DNA of 64,000 nucleotides from Colletes latitarsis (GCF_051014445.1 NW_027488366.1:19052001-19116000), one strand, 5' to 3'; positions 25,720-37,861 are shown, counted from the stretch's first letter. Numbers and translations are program-made. The notes: a model not told the origin generated them from the letters alone.

Positions 25720-27657
25720 TCCCAGACCTAACGTAGACATAACATGAAATATTCTCTAAAACATTGATCGAAACCAGGTTTAATTGACTGTTCCAGTGTA
25801 GTCCCACATTACTACCTGATCCAAACCAGGAAAAACCCAGGATCTGTTCAACAAGTATGTGAAAAACGCGAAAGTATGAGCCTGATGAGGGCAAATCCCT
25901 GGGCTAACCTAGACCTAACACGCGTTATCCTCTAAAATATTTATCAAGGCCAGGTTTATTTGATTGTTTCAGTGTGGTCCCACATTAATACGTAATCCAA
26001 ACCAGAAAAAACCCAGGATCCGTTCAACAAGTATGTGAATAATGCGAAAGTATGAGTCTGATGAGTGAAAATCCCCGGCCTAACCTAGACCTAACATGCG
26101 TTATCCTCAAAAATATTGATCGAAACCAGGTTTAATGTACTGTTTCAGTGTGGTACCACACTACTACGTGATCCAAACCAGAAAAAACCCAGGATCTGTT
26201 CAACAAGTATGTGAAAAACGCGAAAGTATGAGCCTGATGAGGGCAAATCCCAGACCTATCCCAGACCTAACTTGCGCTGTCCTCTAAGATATTGATCGAA
26301 ACCAGGTTTAATTGACTGTTTCAGTGTTGTACTTCATTACTACATGATGCAATCCAGAAAAAGCCCAGGATCTGGCCATCAAGAATGAGAAATATGCGAA
26401 AGTATGAGCCTGATGAGGGCGAATCCCAGACCTATCCCAGACCTAACATGCGTTATCCTCTAAAACATTAATCGAAACCAGGTTTAATCGACTGTTTCAG
26501 TGTGGTACCACATTACTACGTGATCCAAACAAGAAAAAAACCCAGGATCTTGTCAACGAGTATGTGAAGTGTGCGAAAGTATGAGTCTGATGAGGGCTAA
26601 TCCCAGACCTAACCTAGACCTAACATGAATTATTCTCTAAAATATTGATCGAAACCAGGTTTAATTGACTGTTTTAGTTGTGGTACCACTTTACTACGTG
26701 ATCCAAAGCAGAAAAAACCCTCGATCAGGTCAACATGCATGTTAAAACTGCGAAAGTATGAGCCTGATGAGGGCTAATCCCAGACCTATCCCAGACCTAA
26801 CTTGCGTTATCCTCTAAAATAGTGATCGAAACCAGGTTTAATTGACTGTTTTAGTTGTGGTACCACTTTACTACGTGATCCAAAGCAGAAAAAACACTTG
26901 ATCAGGTCAACATGCATGTTAAAACTGCGAAAGTATGACCCTGATGAGGGCAAATCCCAGGCCTAACCTAGGCCTAACATGCGTTATCTTCTAAAATATT
27001 GAGCGAAACCAGGTTTAATTGACTGCTTCAGTGTGGTACCACATTACTACGTGACCCAAACCGGAAAAAACCCAGGATCTGTTCAACAAGTATGTGAAAA
27101 ACGCGAAAGTATGAACCTGATGAGGGCAAATCCCAGACCAATCCCAGACCTAACTTGCATTATCCTCTAAAATATTGATCCAAACCAGGTTTAATGGACT
27201 GTTTCAGTGTGGTACCTTTTTACTACGTGATACAAAGCAGAAAAAACCCTCGATCACGTCAACATGTATGTTAAGACTGCGAAAGTATGACCCTGATGAG
27301 GGCAAATCCCAGGCCTAACCTAGACCTAACATGCGTTGTCCTCTAAAATATTGATGGAAACCAGTCTTAATTGACTGTTTCAGTGTTGCACTTCATTACT
27401 ACGTGATGCAATCCAGAAAAAGCCCAGGATCTAGGTATCAAGTATGAGAAATATGCGAAAGAATGAGCCCAACGAGAGCAAATCCCAGACCTAACCTGGA
27501 CCTAACATGAATTATTCTCTAAAATATTGATCAAAACCAGGCTTAATTGACTGTTTCAGTGTGGTACCACATTACTACGTGACCCAATCCAGAAATAGCC
27601 CAGGATCCAGCCATGAAGTATGAGAAATATGCGAAAGTATAAGCCTGATGGGGGCAA
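23608..27657. repeat. Composite 4.2-kb duplication, copy 2
   Basis: This copy matches 19,381-23,430. It contains an extra tandem monomer at about 25,430-25,605 (TCGACTGCTTCAGTGTGG to GATAGAAACCTGG repeated), which restores the 4,227-bp offset after the earlier one-monomer difference. Confidence 0.83.
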
Positions 27658-28583
27658 ATCCTAGACCTAACCCAGACCTAACATGCGTTATCCTCTAAAA
27701 TATTTATCAAGACCAGGTTTAATTGAATGTTTCAGTGAGGTACCACATTACTACATGATACAATCCAGAAATAGCCTAGGATCTAGCCATGAAGTATGAG
27801 AAAAATGCGAAAGTACGAGCCTGATGAGTGAAAATCCCAGACCTAACCTAGACCTAACATGCGTTATCCTCAAAAATATTGATCGAAACCAGGTTTAATC
27901 GACTGTTTCAGTGTGGTACCACACTACTACGTGGCCCAAACAGGAAAAAACCCAGGATCTTTTCAACAAGTATGTGAAAAACGCGAAAGTATGAGCCTGA
28001 TGAGGGCAAATCCCAGAACTATTCCAGACCTATCTTGCGTTATCCTCAAAAATATTGATAGAAACCTGGTTTAATCGACTGTTCCAGTGTGGTACCACAT
28101 TACTACGTGATCCAATCCAGAAATAGCCCAGGATCTAGCCATCAAGTATGAGAAATATGCGAAAGAATGAGCCTGATGAGGGCAAATCCTAGACCTAACC
28201 TAGACATAACATGAATTATTCTCAAAAATATTGATCGAAACCAGGTTTAATTGACTGTTCCAGTGTAGTCCCACATTACTACCTGATCCAAACCAGGAAA
28301 AACCCAGGATCTGTTCAACAAGTATGTGAAAAACGCGAAAGTATGAGCCTGATGAGGGCAAATCCCTGGGCTAACCTAGACCTAACACGCGTTATCCTCA
28401 AAAATATTGATCGAAACCTGGTTTAATCGACAGTTTCAGTGTGGTACCACATTACTACGTGATCCAATCCAGAAATAACCCAGGATCTAGCCATGAAGTA
28501 TGAGAAATATGCGAAAGTATGAGCCTGACGATGGCAAATCCTAGACCTAACGCAGACCTAACATGCGTTATCCTCTAAAATAT
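25941..28583. repeat. 15-monomer (2,643-bp) HOR, copy 1
   Basis: From one TTATCAAGGCCAGG anchor to the next is 2,643 bp, fifteen monomers. Fixed internal order: GAGTCTGATGAGTG monomer, TGTACTTCATTACTAC monomer, AACAAGAAAAAAACCC monomer, two B3 monomers with AACATGCATGTT, a TACCTTTTTACTACG monomer, ACCAGTCTTAATTG monomer, B2 monomers, then B1. Confidence 0.9.
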
Positions 28584-31226
28584 TTATCAAGGCCAGGTTT
28601 ATTTGATTGTTTCAGTGTGGTCCCACATTAATACGTAATCCAAACCAGAAAAAACCCAGGATCCGTTCAACAAGTATGTGAAGAATGCGAAAGTATGAGT
28701 CTGATGAGTGAAAATCCCCGGCCTAACCTAGACCTAACATGCGTTATCCTCAAAAATATTGATCGAAACCAGGTTTAATGTACTGTTTCAGTGTGGTACC
28801 ACACTACTACGTGATCCAAACCAGAAAAAACCCAGGATCTGTTCAACAAGTATGTGAAAAACGCGAAAGTATGAGCCTGATGAGGGCAAATCCCAGACCT
28901 ATCCCAGACCTAACTTACGTTGTCCTCTAAGATATTGATCGAAACCAGGTTTAATTGACTGTTTCAGTGTTGTACTTCATTACTACATGATGCAATCCAG
29001 AAAAAGCCCAGGATCTAGCCATCAAGTATGAGAAATATGCGAAAGTATGAGCCTGATGAGGGCGAATCCCAGACCTATCCCAGACCTAACATGCGTTATC
29101 CTCTAAAACATTAATCGAAACCAGGTTTAATCGACTGTTTCAGTGTGGTACCACATTACTACGTGATCCAAACAAGAAAAAAACCCAGGATCTTGTCAAC
29201 GAGTATGTGAAGTGTGCGAAAGTATGAGTCTGATGAGGGCTAATCCCAGACCTAACCTAGACCTAACATGAATTATTCTCTAAAATATTGATCGAAACCA
29301 GGTTTAATTGACTGTTTTAGTTGTGGTACCACTTTACTACGTGATCCAAAGCAGAAAAAACCCTCGATCAGGTCAACATGCATGTTAAAACTGCGAAAGT
29401 ATGAGCCTGATGAGGGCTAATCCCAGACCTATCCCAGACCTAACTTGCGTTATCCTCTAAAATAGTGATCGAAACCAGGTTTAATTGACTGTTTTAGTTG
29501 TGGTACCACTTTACTACGTGATCCAAAGCAGAAAAAACACTTGATCAGGTCAACATGCATGTTAAAACTGCGAAAGTATGACCCTGATGAGGGCAAATCC
29601 CAGGCCTAACCTAGGCCTAACATGCGTTATCTTCTAAAATATTGAGCGAAACCAGGTTTAATTGATTGTTTCAGTGTGGTACCACATTACTACGTGACCC
29701 AAACCGGAAAAAACCCAGGATCTGTTCAACAAGTATGTGAAAAACGCGAAAGTATGAGCCTGATGAGGGCAAATCCCAGACCAATCCCAGACCTAACTTG
29801 CATTATCCTCTAAAATATTGATCCAAACCAGGTTTAATGGACTGTTTCAGTGTGGTACCTTTTTACTACGTGATACAAAGCAGAAAAAACCCTCGATCAC
29901 GTCAACATGTATGTTAAGACTGCGAAAGTATGACCCTGATGAGGGCAAATCCCAGGCCTAACCTAGACCTAACATGCGTTGTCCTCTAAAATATTGATGG
30001 AAACCAGTCTTAATTGACTGTTTCAGTGTTGCACTTCATTACTACGTGATGCAATCCAGAAAAAGCCCAGGATCTAGGTATCAAGTATGAGAAATATGCG
30101 AAAGAATGAGCCCGACGAGAGCAAATCCCAGACCTAACCTGGACCTAACATGAATTATTCTCTAAAATATTGATCAAAACCAGGCTTAATTGACTGTTTC
30201 AGTGTGGTACCACATTACTACGTGACCCAATCCAGAAATAGCCCAGGATCCAGCCATGAAGTATGAGAAATATGCGAAAGTATAAGCCTGATGGGGGCAA
30301 ATCCTAGACCTAACCCAGACCTAACATGCGTTATCCTCTAAAATATTTATCAAGACCAGGTTTAATTGAATGTTTCAGTGAGGTACCACATTACTACATG
30401 ATACAATCCAGAAATAGCCTAGGATCTAGCCATGAAGTATGAGAAAAATGCGAAAGTATGAGCCTGATGAGTGAAAATCCCAGACCTAACCTAGACCTAA
30501 CATGCGTTATCCTCAAAAATATTGATCGAAACCAGGTTTAATCGACTGTTTCAGTGTGGTACCACACTACTACGTGGCCCAAACAGGAAAAAACCCAGGA
30601 TCTTTTCAACAAGTATGTGAAAAACGCGAAAGTATGAGCCTGATGAGGGCAAATCCCAGACCTATTCCAGACCTATCTTGCGTTATCCTCAAAAATATTG
30701 ATAGAAACCTGGTTTAATCGACTGTTCCAGTGTGGTACCACAATACTACGTGATCCAATCCAGAAATAGCCCAGGATCTAGCCATGAAGTATGAGAAATA
30801 TGCGAAAGAATGAGCCTGATGAGAGCAAATCCCAGACCTAACCTAGACATAACATGAAATATTCTCTAAAACATTGATCGAAACCAGGTTTAATTGACTG
30901 TTCCAGTGTAGTCCCACATTACTACCTGATCCAAACCAGGAAAAACCCAGGATCTGTTCAACAAGTATGTGAAAAACGCGAAAGTATGAGCCTGATGAGG
31001 GCAAATCCCTGGGCTAACCTAGACCTAACACGCGTTATCCTCAAAAATATTGATCGAAACCTGGTTTAATCGACAGTTTCAGTGTGGTACCACATTACTA
31101 CGTGATCCAATCCAGAAATAACCCAGGATCTAGCCATGAAGTATGAGAAATATGCGAAAGTATGAGCCTGACGATGGCAAATCCTAGACCTAACGCAGAC
31201 CTAACATGCGTTATCCTCTAAAATAT
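28584..31226. repeat. 15-monomer (2,643-bp) HOR, copy 2
   Basis: This has the same length and monomer order as copy 1, with scattered substitutions only (for example GATCTAGCCATCAAG at about 29,016 where copy 1 has GATCTGGCCATCAAG). Confidence 0.9.
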
Positions 31227-34222
31227 TTATCAAGGCCAGGTTTATTTGATTGTTTCAGTGTGGTCCCACATTAATACGTAATCCAAACCAGAAAAAACCC
31301 AGGATCCGTTCAACAAGTATGTGAATAATGCGAAAGTATGAGTCTGATGAGTGAAAATCCCCGGCCTAACCTAGACCTAACATGCGTTATCCTCAAAAAT
31401 ATTGATCGAAACCAGGTTTAATGTACTGTTTCAGTGTGGTACCACACTACTACGTGATCCAAACCAGAAAAAACCCAGGATCTGTTCAACAAGTATGTGA
31501 AAAACGCGAAAGTATGAGCCTGATGAGGGCAAATCCCAGACCTATCCCAGACCTAACTTGCGTTGTCCTCTAAGATATTGATCGAAACCAGGTTTAATTG
31601 ACTGTTTCAGTGTTGTACTTCATTACTACATGATGCAATCCAGAAAAAGCCCAGGATCTAGCCATCAAGTATGAGAAATATGCGAATGTATGAGCCTGAT
31701 GAGGGCGAATCCCAGACCTATCCCAGACCTAACATGCGTTATCCTCTAAAACATTAATCGAAACCAGGTTTAATCGACTGTTTCAGTGTGGTACCACATT
31801 ACTACGTGATCCAAACAAGAAAAAAACCCAGGATCTTGTCAACGAGTATGTGAAGTGTGCGAAAGTATGAGTCTGATGAGGGCTAATCCCAGACCTAACC
31901 TAGACCTAACATGAATTATTCTCTAAAATATTGATCGAAACCAGGTTTAATTGACTGTTTTAGTTGTGGTACCACTTTACTACGTGATCCAAAGCAGAAA
32001 AAACCCTCGATCAGGTCAACATGCATGTTAAAACTGCGAAAGTATGAGCCTGATGAGGGCTAATCCCAGACCTATCCCAGACCTAACTTACGTTATCCTC
32101 TAAAATAGTGATCGAAACCAGGTTTAATTGACTGTTTTAGTTGTGGTACCACTTTACTACGTGATCCAAAGCAGAAAAAACACTTGATCAGGTCAACATG
32201 CATGTTAAAACTGCGAAAGTATGACCCTGATGAGGGCAAATCCCAGGCCTAACCTAGGCCTAACATGCGTTATCTTCTAAAATATTGAGCGAAACCAGGT
32301 TTAATTGACTGTTTCAGTGTGGTACCACATTACTTACGTGACCCAAACCGGAAAAACCCCAGGATCTGTTCAACAAGTATGTGAAAAACGCGAAAGTATG
32401 AGCCTGATGAGGGCAAATCCCAGGCCTAACCTAGACCTAACATGCGTTGTCCTCTAAAATATTGATGGAAACCAGTCTTAATTGACTGTTTCAGTGTTGC
32501 ACTTCATTACTACGTGATGCAATCCAGAAAAAGCCCAGGATCTAGGTATCAAGTATGAGAAATATGCGAAAGAATGAGCCCGACGAGAGCAAATCCCAGA
32601 CCTAACCTGGACCTAACATGAATTATTCTCTAAAATATTGATCAAAACCAGGCTTAATTGACTGTTTCAGTGTGGTACCACATTACTACGTGACCCAATC
32701 CAGAAATAGCCCAGGATCCAGCCATGAAGTATGAGAAATATGCGAAAGTATAAGCCTGATGGGGGCAAATCCTAGACCTAACCCAGACCTAACATGCGTT
32801 ATCCTCTAAAATATTTATCAAGACCAGGTTTAATTGAATGTTTCAGTGAGGTACCACATTACTACATGATACAATCCAGAAATAGCCTAGGATCTAGCCA
32901 TGAAGTATGAGAAAAATGCGAAAGTATGAGCCTGATGAGTGAAAATCCCAGACCTAACCTAGACCTAACATGCGTTATCCTCAAAAATATTGATCGAAAC
33001 CAGGTTTAATCGACTGTTTCAGTGTGGTACCACACTACTACGTGGCCCAAACAGGAAAAAACCCAGGATCTTTTCAACAAGTATGTGAAAAACGCGAAAG
33101 TATGAGCCTGATGAGGGCAAATCCCAGACCTATTCCAGACCTATCTTGCGTTATCCTCAAAAATATTGATAGAAACCTGGTTTAATCGACTGTTCCAGTG
33201 TGGTACCACATTACTACGTGATCCAATCCAGAAATAGCCCAGGATCTAGCCATGAAGTATGAGAAATATGCGAAAGAATGAGCCTGATGAGAGCAAATCC
33301 CAGACCTAACCTAGACATAACATGAAATATTCTCTAAAACATTGATCGAAACCAGGTTTAATTGACTGTTCCAGTGTAGTCCCACATTACTACCTGATCC
33401 AAACCAGAAAAAACCCAGGATCCGTTCAACAAGTATGTGAGGAATGCGAAAGTATGAGTCTGATGAGTGATAATCCCTGGGCTAACCTAGACCTAACATG
33501 CGTTATCCTCAAAAATATTGATCGAAACCTGGTTTAATCGACTGTTTCAGTGTGGTACCACACTACTACGTGACCCAAACAGGAAAAAACCCAGGATCTG
33601 TTCAACAAGTATGTGAAAAACGCGAATGTATGAGCCTGATGAGGGCAAATCCGAGACCTAACCCAAACCTAACATGCGTTATCCTCTAAAATATTGATCC
33701 AAACCAGGTTTAATGGACTGTTCCAGGGTGGTACCACTTTACTACGTGATCCAAAGCATTAAGAACCCTCGATCAGGTCAACATGTATGTTAAAACTGCG
33801 AAGGTATGACCCTGATGAGGGCAAATCCCAGGCCTTACCTAGACCTAACATGCGTTGTCCTCTAAAATATTGATGGAAACCAGGTTTAATTGACTGTTTC
33901 AGTGTTGTACTTCATTACTACGTGATGCAATCCAGAAAAAGCCCGGGATCTAGCCATCAAGTATGAGAAATATGCGAAAGAATGAGCCTGATGAGGGCAA
34001 ATCCCAGACCTATCCCAGACCTAACTTGCGTTATCCTCAAAAATATTGATCGAAACCTGGTTTAATCGACAGTTCCAGTGTGGTACCACATTACTACGTG
34101 ATCCAATCCAGAAATAACCCAGGATCTAGCCATGAAGTATGAGAAATATGCGAAAGTATGAGCCAGACGGTGGCAAACCCTAGACCTAACGCAGACCTAA
34201 CATGCGTTATCCTCTAAAATAT
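31227..34222. repeat. 15-monomer HOR, copy 3 (one monomer lost, three gained)
   Basis: Anchor to anchor is 2,996 bp, seventeen monomers. Against copy 2, the TACCTTTTTACTACG monomer is missing (exactly 176 bp removed near 32,420). About three monomers (near 33,405-34,065) are inserted before the unit's final B2 monomer. The next anchor is mutated to TTCTCAAGGCCAGG, and the regular HOR ends here. Confidence 0.85.
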
Positions 34223-36829
34223 TTCTCAAGGCCAGGTTTATTTGATTGTTTCAGTGTGGTCCCACATTAATACGTAATCCAAACCAGAAAAAACCCAGGA
34301 TCCGTTCAACAAGTATGTGAAGAATGCGAAAGTATGAGTCTGATGAGTGAAAATCCCAGGCCTAACCTAGACCTAACATGCGTTATCCTCAAAAATATTG
34401 ATCGCAACCTGATTTAATCGACTGTTTCAGTGTGGTACCACATTACTATGTGATCCAAACCAGAAAAAACCCACGATCCGTTCAACAAGTATGTGAAGAA
34501 TGCGAAAGTATGAGTCTGATGAGTGAAAATCCCCGGCCTAACCTAGACCTAACATGCGTTATCCTCAAAAATATTGATCGAAACCAGGTTTAATCGACTG
34601 TTTCAGTGTGGTACCACACTACTACGTGACCCAAACCGGAAAAAACCCAGGATCTGTTCAACAAGTATGTGAAAAACGCGAAAGTATGAGCCTGATGAGG
34701 GCAAGTCCCAGGGCTAACCTAGACCTAACATGCGTTATCCTCTAAAATATTGATCCAAATCAGGTTTAATGGACTGTTTCAGTGTGGTACCACTTTACTA
34801 CGTGATCCAAAGCAGAAATAGCCCAGGATCCAGCCATGAAGTATGAGAAATATGCGAAAGTATGAGCCTGATGGGGGTAAATCCTAGACCTAACCCAGAC
34901 CTAACATGCGTTGTCCTCTAAAATATTGATCCAAACCAGGCTTAATTGAATGTTTCAGTGTGGTACCACATTACTATGTGATCCAAACCAGTAAAAACCC
35001 AGGATCCGTTCAACAAGTATGTGAAGAATGCGAAAGTACGAGTCTGCTGAGTGAAAATCCCCGGCCTAACCTAGACCTAACATGCGTTATCCTCAAAAAT
35101 ATTGATCGAAACCAGGTTTAATCGACTGTTTCAGTGTGGTACCACACTACTACGTGACCCAATCCAGAAAAAGCCCAGGATCTAGCCACCAAGTATGAGA
35201 AATATGCGAAGGTATGAGCCTGATGAGGGCCAATCCCAGACCTATCCCTGACCTAACTTGCGTTATCCTCTAAAATATTCATCGAAATCAGGCTTAATTG
35301 ACTGTTTCAGCGTGGTACCACATTACTACGTGATACAATCCAGAAACAGCCCAGGATCTAGCCATGAAGTATGAGAAATATGCGAAAGTATCAGCCTGAC
35401 GAGGGCAAATCCTAGACCTAACGCAGACCTAACATGCTTTATCCTCTAAAATATTTATCAAGACCAGGTTTATTTGATTGCTCCAGTGTGGTCCCTCATT
35501 ACTACGTAATCCAAACCAGAAAAAACCCAGGATCCGTTCAACAAGTATGTGAAGAATACGAAAGCATGAGTCTGATGAGTGAAAATCCCAGGCCTAACCT
35601 AGACCTAACATGCGTTATCCTCAAAAATATTGATCGAAACCTGGTTTAATGGACTGTTTCAGTGTGGTACCACATTACTATGTGATCCAAACCAGAAAAT
35701 AACCCAGGATCCGTTCAACAAGTATGTGAAGAATACGAAAGTATGAGTCTGATGAGTGAAAATCCCAGGCCTAACCTAGACCTAACATGCGTTATCCTCA
35801 AAAATATTGATCCAAACCTGGTTTAATCGACTGTTTCAGTGTGGTACCACATTACTATGTGATCCAAACCGGAAAATAACCCAGGATCTGTTCAACGAGT
35901 ATGTGAAGTGTGCGAAAGTATGAGTCTGATGAGGGCAAATCCCAGACATATCCCAGACCTAACTTGCGTTGTCCTCTAAGATATTGATGGAAACCAGGTT
36001 TAATTGACTGCTTCAGTGTTGTACTTCATTACTACGTGATGCAATCCAGAAAAAGCCCAGGATCTAGCCACCAAGTATGAGAAATATGCGAAGGTATGAG
36101 CCTGATGAGGGCGAATCCCAGACCTATCCCAGACCTAACTTGCGTTATCCTCTAAAATATTCATCGAAATCAGGCTTAATTGACTGTTTCAGCGTGGTAC
36201 CACATTACTACGTGATACAATCCAGAAACAGCCCAGGATCTAGCCATGAAGTATGAGAAATATGCGAAAGTATCAGCCTCATGAGGGCAAATCCTAGACC
36301 TAACCCAAACCTAACATGCGTTATCCTCTAAAATATTTATCAAGACCAGGTTACATTGAATGTTCCAGTGTGGTACCACATTACTACGTGAACCAAACCA
36401 GAAAAAACCTAGGATCCGTTCAACAAGTATGTGAAGAATGCGAAAGTATGAGTCTGATGAGTGAAAATCACAGGGCTAACCTAGACCTAACATGCGTTAT
36501 CCTCTAAAATATTGATCCAAACCAGGTTTAATGGACTGTTTCAGTGTGGTGCCACTTTACTACGTGATCCAAAGCAAAAAAAACCCTCGATCACGTCAAC
36601 ATGTATGTTAAAACTGCGAAAGTATGACCCTGATGAGGGCAAATCCCAGGCCTAACCTAGACCTAACATGCGTTGTCCTCTAAAATATTGATGGAAACCA
36701 GGTTGAGTGAACTGTTTCAGTGTTGTACTTCATTACTACGTGATGCAAACCGGAAAAAGCCCAGAATCTAGCCATCAAGTATGAGAAATATGCGAAAGAA
36801 TGAGCCTGATGAGAGCAAATCCCAGACCT

Positions 36830-37357
36830 ATCCCAGACCAAACTTGCGTTATCCTCTAAAATATTGATCGAAACCAGTTTTAATTGACTGTTTCAGTGTG
36901 GTACCACATTACTACGTGATCCAAACCAGAAATAGCCCAGGATCCAGCCATGAAGTATGAGAAATATGCGAAAGTATGAGCCTGATGGGGGCAAATCCAA
37001 GTCCTAACCCAGACCTAACATGCGTTAACCTCTAAAATATTGATTCAAACCCGGTTTAATGGACTGTTTCAGTGTGGTACCACTTTACTACGTGATCCAA
37101 AGCAGAAAGAACCCTCGATCACGTCAACATGTAAGTTAAAACTGCGAAAGTATGACCCTGATGAGTGAAAATCCCAGACCTAACCTAGACCTAACATGCG
37201 TTATCCTCTAAAATATTGATCCAAACCAGGATTAATGGACTGTTTCAGTGTGGGCCCACATTACTACGTGATCCAAACCAGTAAAAACCCAGGATCTGTT
37301 CAACAAGTATGTGAAAAACGCGAAATTATGAGCCTGATGAGGGCAAATCCCAGACCT
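36830..37357. repeat. 3-monomer (528-bp) unit left of the retroposon
   Basis: This 528-bp unit starts at ATCCCAGACCAAACTT. Apart from a handful of substitutions it equals 37,916-38,443 on the other side of the element. It carries the rare ATCCAAGTCCTAACCC, ATTCAAACCCGG and TGTGGGCCCACA variants. Confidence 0.88.
37249..37260. other. Alternative palindrome TGTGGGCCCACA
   Basis: The same monomer position carries a changed centre (TA to GC) that again keeps perfect symmetry. A second copy lies at 38,335-38,346, in the duplicated 528-bp unit. Confidence 0.82.
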
Positions 37358-37367
37358 ATCCCAGACC

Positions 37368-37373
<6 letters not shown>
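37358..37373. repeat. Left target-site duplication of the retroposon
   Basis: ATCCCAGACCAAACTT lies directly before the poly(T) run and matches the copy at 37,916-37,931 base for base. The last two T residues cannot be told apart from the tail, so the duplication is 14-16 bp. The preceding base differs (T on the left, G on the right), which fixes the outer end. Confidence 0.92.

Positions 37374-37399
<26 letters not shown>
37372..37399 (-). other. Poly(A) tail of the retroposon (28 nt, read as T on plus)
   Basis: This is an uninterrupted run of 28 T on the plus strand between the left target-site copy and the GC-rich body. Up to two of these T belong to the target site. A long pure tail suggests a recent insertion, because such runs decay and shorten. 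Homopolymer length may carry assembly error. Confidence 0.9.
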
Positions 37400-37425
37400 G
37401 TCGTGGGGAAAATCTTCGAAAGACT

Positions 37426-37457
37426 CCCTCCCACCTCCTTGGGGAGAGGTGGGAGGG
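37426..37457. other. Stem-loop 1 in the retroposon (12-bp arms)
   Basis: CCCTCCCACCTC at 37,426-37,437 pairs with GAGGTGGGAGGG at 37,446-37,457 across an 8-nt loop. It is the hairpin nearest the poly(A) tail, a position where LINE RNAs often carry structures recognised by reverse transcriptase. Confidence 0.85.
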
Positions 37458-37461
37458 GTGT

Positions 37462-37508
37462 GTGGGATTCCCCGCGCCCGTACAACGACAGGCGCGGGAC
37501 CTACCCAC
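37462..37508. other. Stem-loop 2 in the retroposon (two-part stem)
   Basis: An inner stem of 8 bp (CCCGCGCC at 37,471-37,478 with GGCGCGGG at 37,491-37,498) sits inside an outer GTGGG/CCCAC stem (37,462-37,466 with 37,504-37,508), separated by short internal loops. Confidence 0.75.
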
Positions 37509-37541
37509 TAAAAACCCCACGGTGACCCTTCGGCACGCTTT

Positions 37542-37587
37542 GGGAGGATACCGGGAATCGCTCGAAGCATTCTTCCGGTATCCTCCC
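37542..37587. other. Stem-loop 3 in the retroposon (13-bp perfect arms)
   Basis: GGGAGGATACCGG at 37,542-37,554 pairs perfectly with CCGGTATCCTCCC at 37,575-37,587. The 20-nt loop can itself form a short GAAT/ATTC stem. Confidence 0.88.
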
Positions 37588-37615
37588 CGTGCCCGCGCTT
37601 TCGCGCCCATCCCCC

Positions 37616-37636
37616 GGGGGGACAATCGGTCCCCCC
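37616..37636. other. Stem-loop 4 in the retroposon (8-bp arms)
   Basis: GGGGGGAC at 37,616-37,623 pairs with GTCCCCCC at 37,629-37,636 around the 5-nt loop AATCG. Confidence 0.8.
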
Positions 37637-37655
37637 AGTAGACACACTGCCTCAA

Positions 37656-37688
37656 AGCGGCGGGACGGGGCCACTCCATCCCGCCGCT
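37656..37688. other. Stem-loop 5 in the retroposon (10-bp arms)
   Basis: AGCGGCGGGA at 37,656-37,665 pairs with TCCCGCCGCT at 37,679-37,688 around a 13-nt loop. Just beyond it, GGGGC (37,698-37,702) and GCCCC (37,724-37,728) could form a weaker further stem. Confidence 0.8.
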
Positions 37689-37759
37689 ATCCGTCCCGGG
37701 GCCGCGTTTAGTGGCGGCTGTGAGCCCCAACTCGCAACCGCCCGCGACCCCGTTTCCAC

Positions 37760-37803
37760 CCCTCGGCGGCCGGGCTTTCATGGCCGCACCAGACCGCCGA
37801 GGG
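37760..37803. other. Stem-loop 6 in the retroposon (10-bp arms)
   Basis: CCCTCGGCGG at 37,760-37,769 pairs perfectly with CCGCCGAGGG at 37,794-37,803. The 24-nt loop contains GGCCGC, which could compete for pairing with GCGGCC at the base of the left arm. Confidence 0.82.
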
Positions 37804-37816
37804 TGCCTCCCCTTGC

Positions 37817-37861
37817 GTCGGACCGGTAGGGGGAGGCACTCCTACCCCCAACCGGTCCGAC
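37817..37861. other. Stem-loop 7 in the retroposon (near-perfect 45-bp palindrome)
   Basis: GTCGGACCGGT at 37,817-37,827 pairs with ACCGGTCCGAC at 37,851-37,861. After one A:A mismatch the stem continues GGGGG/CCCCC (37,829-37,833 with 37,845-37,849), then AGG/CCT with one bulged base, leaving a 4-nt CACT loop. About 19 base pairs in total make it the strongest hairpin in the element. Confidence 0.9.

Larger units (their letters stand above)
18471..33405. repeat. Satellite array, subfamily B domain with higher-order repeats
   Basis: The 176-bp phase and orientation are unchanged from the left domain, but the diagnostic bases differ. CTGGCCAACAAGTATGCG is replaced by three main types. B1 has CTGTTCAACAAGTATGTG with ACCTAACTTGCG. 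B2 has CTAGCCATGAAGTATGAG with AATATGCGAAAG. B3 has TCGATCAGGTCAACATG with AAACTGCGAAAGTATGACCC. ATTGATCGAAACC replaces ATTAATCGCAACC. Types recur in fixed order, forming 4-monomer and 15-monomer HORs (separate entries). The region contains no gene. The first kilobase (18.5-19.4 kb) is a less ordered mixture of B1 and B2 monomers. The strong similarity between HOR copies suggests recent local amplification. Confidence 0.92.
33406..37373. repeat. Satellite array, mixed B/C monomers left of the insertion
   Basis: The 176-bp monomers continue in the same orientation, but without the strict 15-monomer order seen before 33.4 kb. B1, B2 and B3 types mix with a variant carrying GAGTCTGATGAGTGAAAATC and with copies having GAGTATGTGAAGTGTGCG. 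The stretch ends at the left target-site copy of the retroposed element. The array phase is unbroken across the insertion once the element and one target-site copy are removed. No gene is visible. Confidence 0.9.

Noticed and set aside
37372..37399. Poly(T) as a terminator or simple repeat.
   Set aside because: Its place between the target-site copy and a GC-rich body is explained by a reverse-transcribed poly(A) tail.
37356..37781. 141-codon minus-strand frame inside the retroposon.
   Set aside because: It runs through the poly(A) tail and into the satellite, is rich in Arg/Gly/Pro as expected for random GC-rich sequence, and shows no reverse transcriptase, endonuclease or zinc-knuckle pattern that I can recognise. 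The plus-strand frame at 37711-37914 is rejected likewise.
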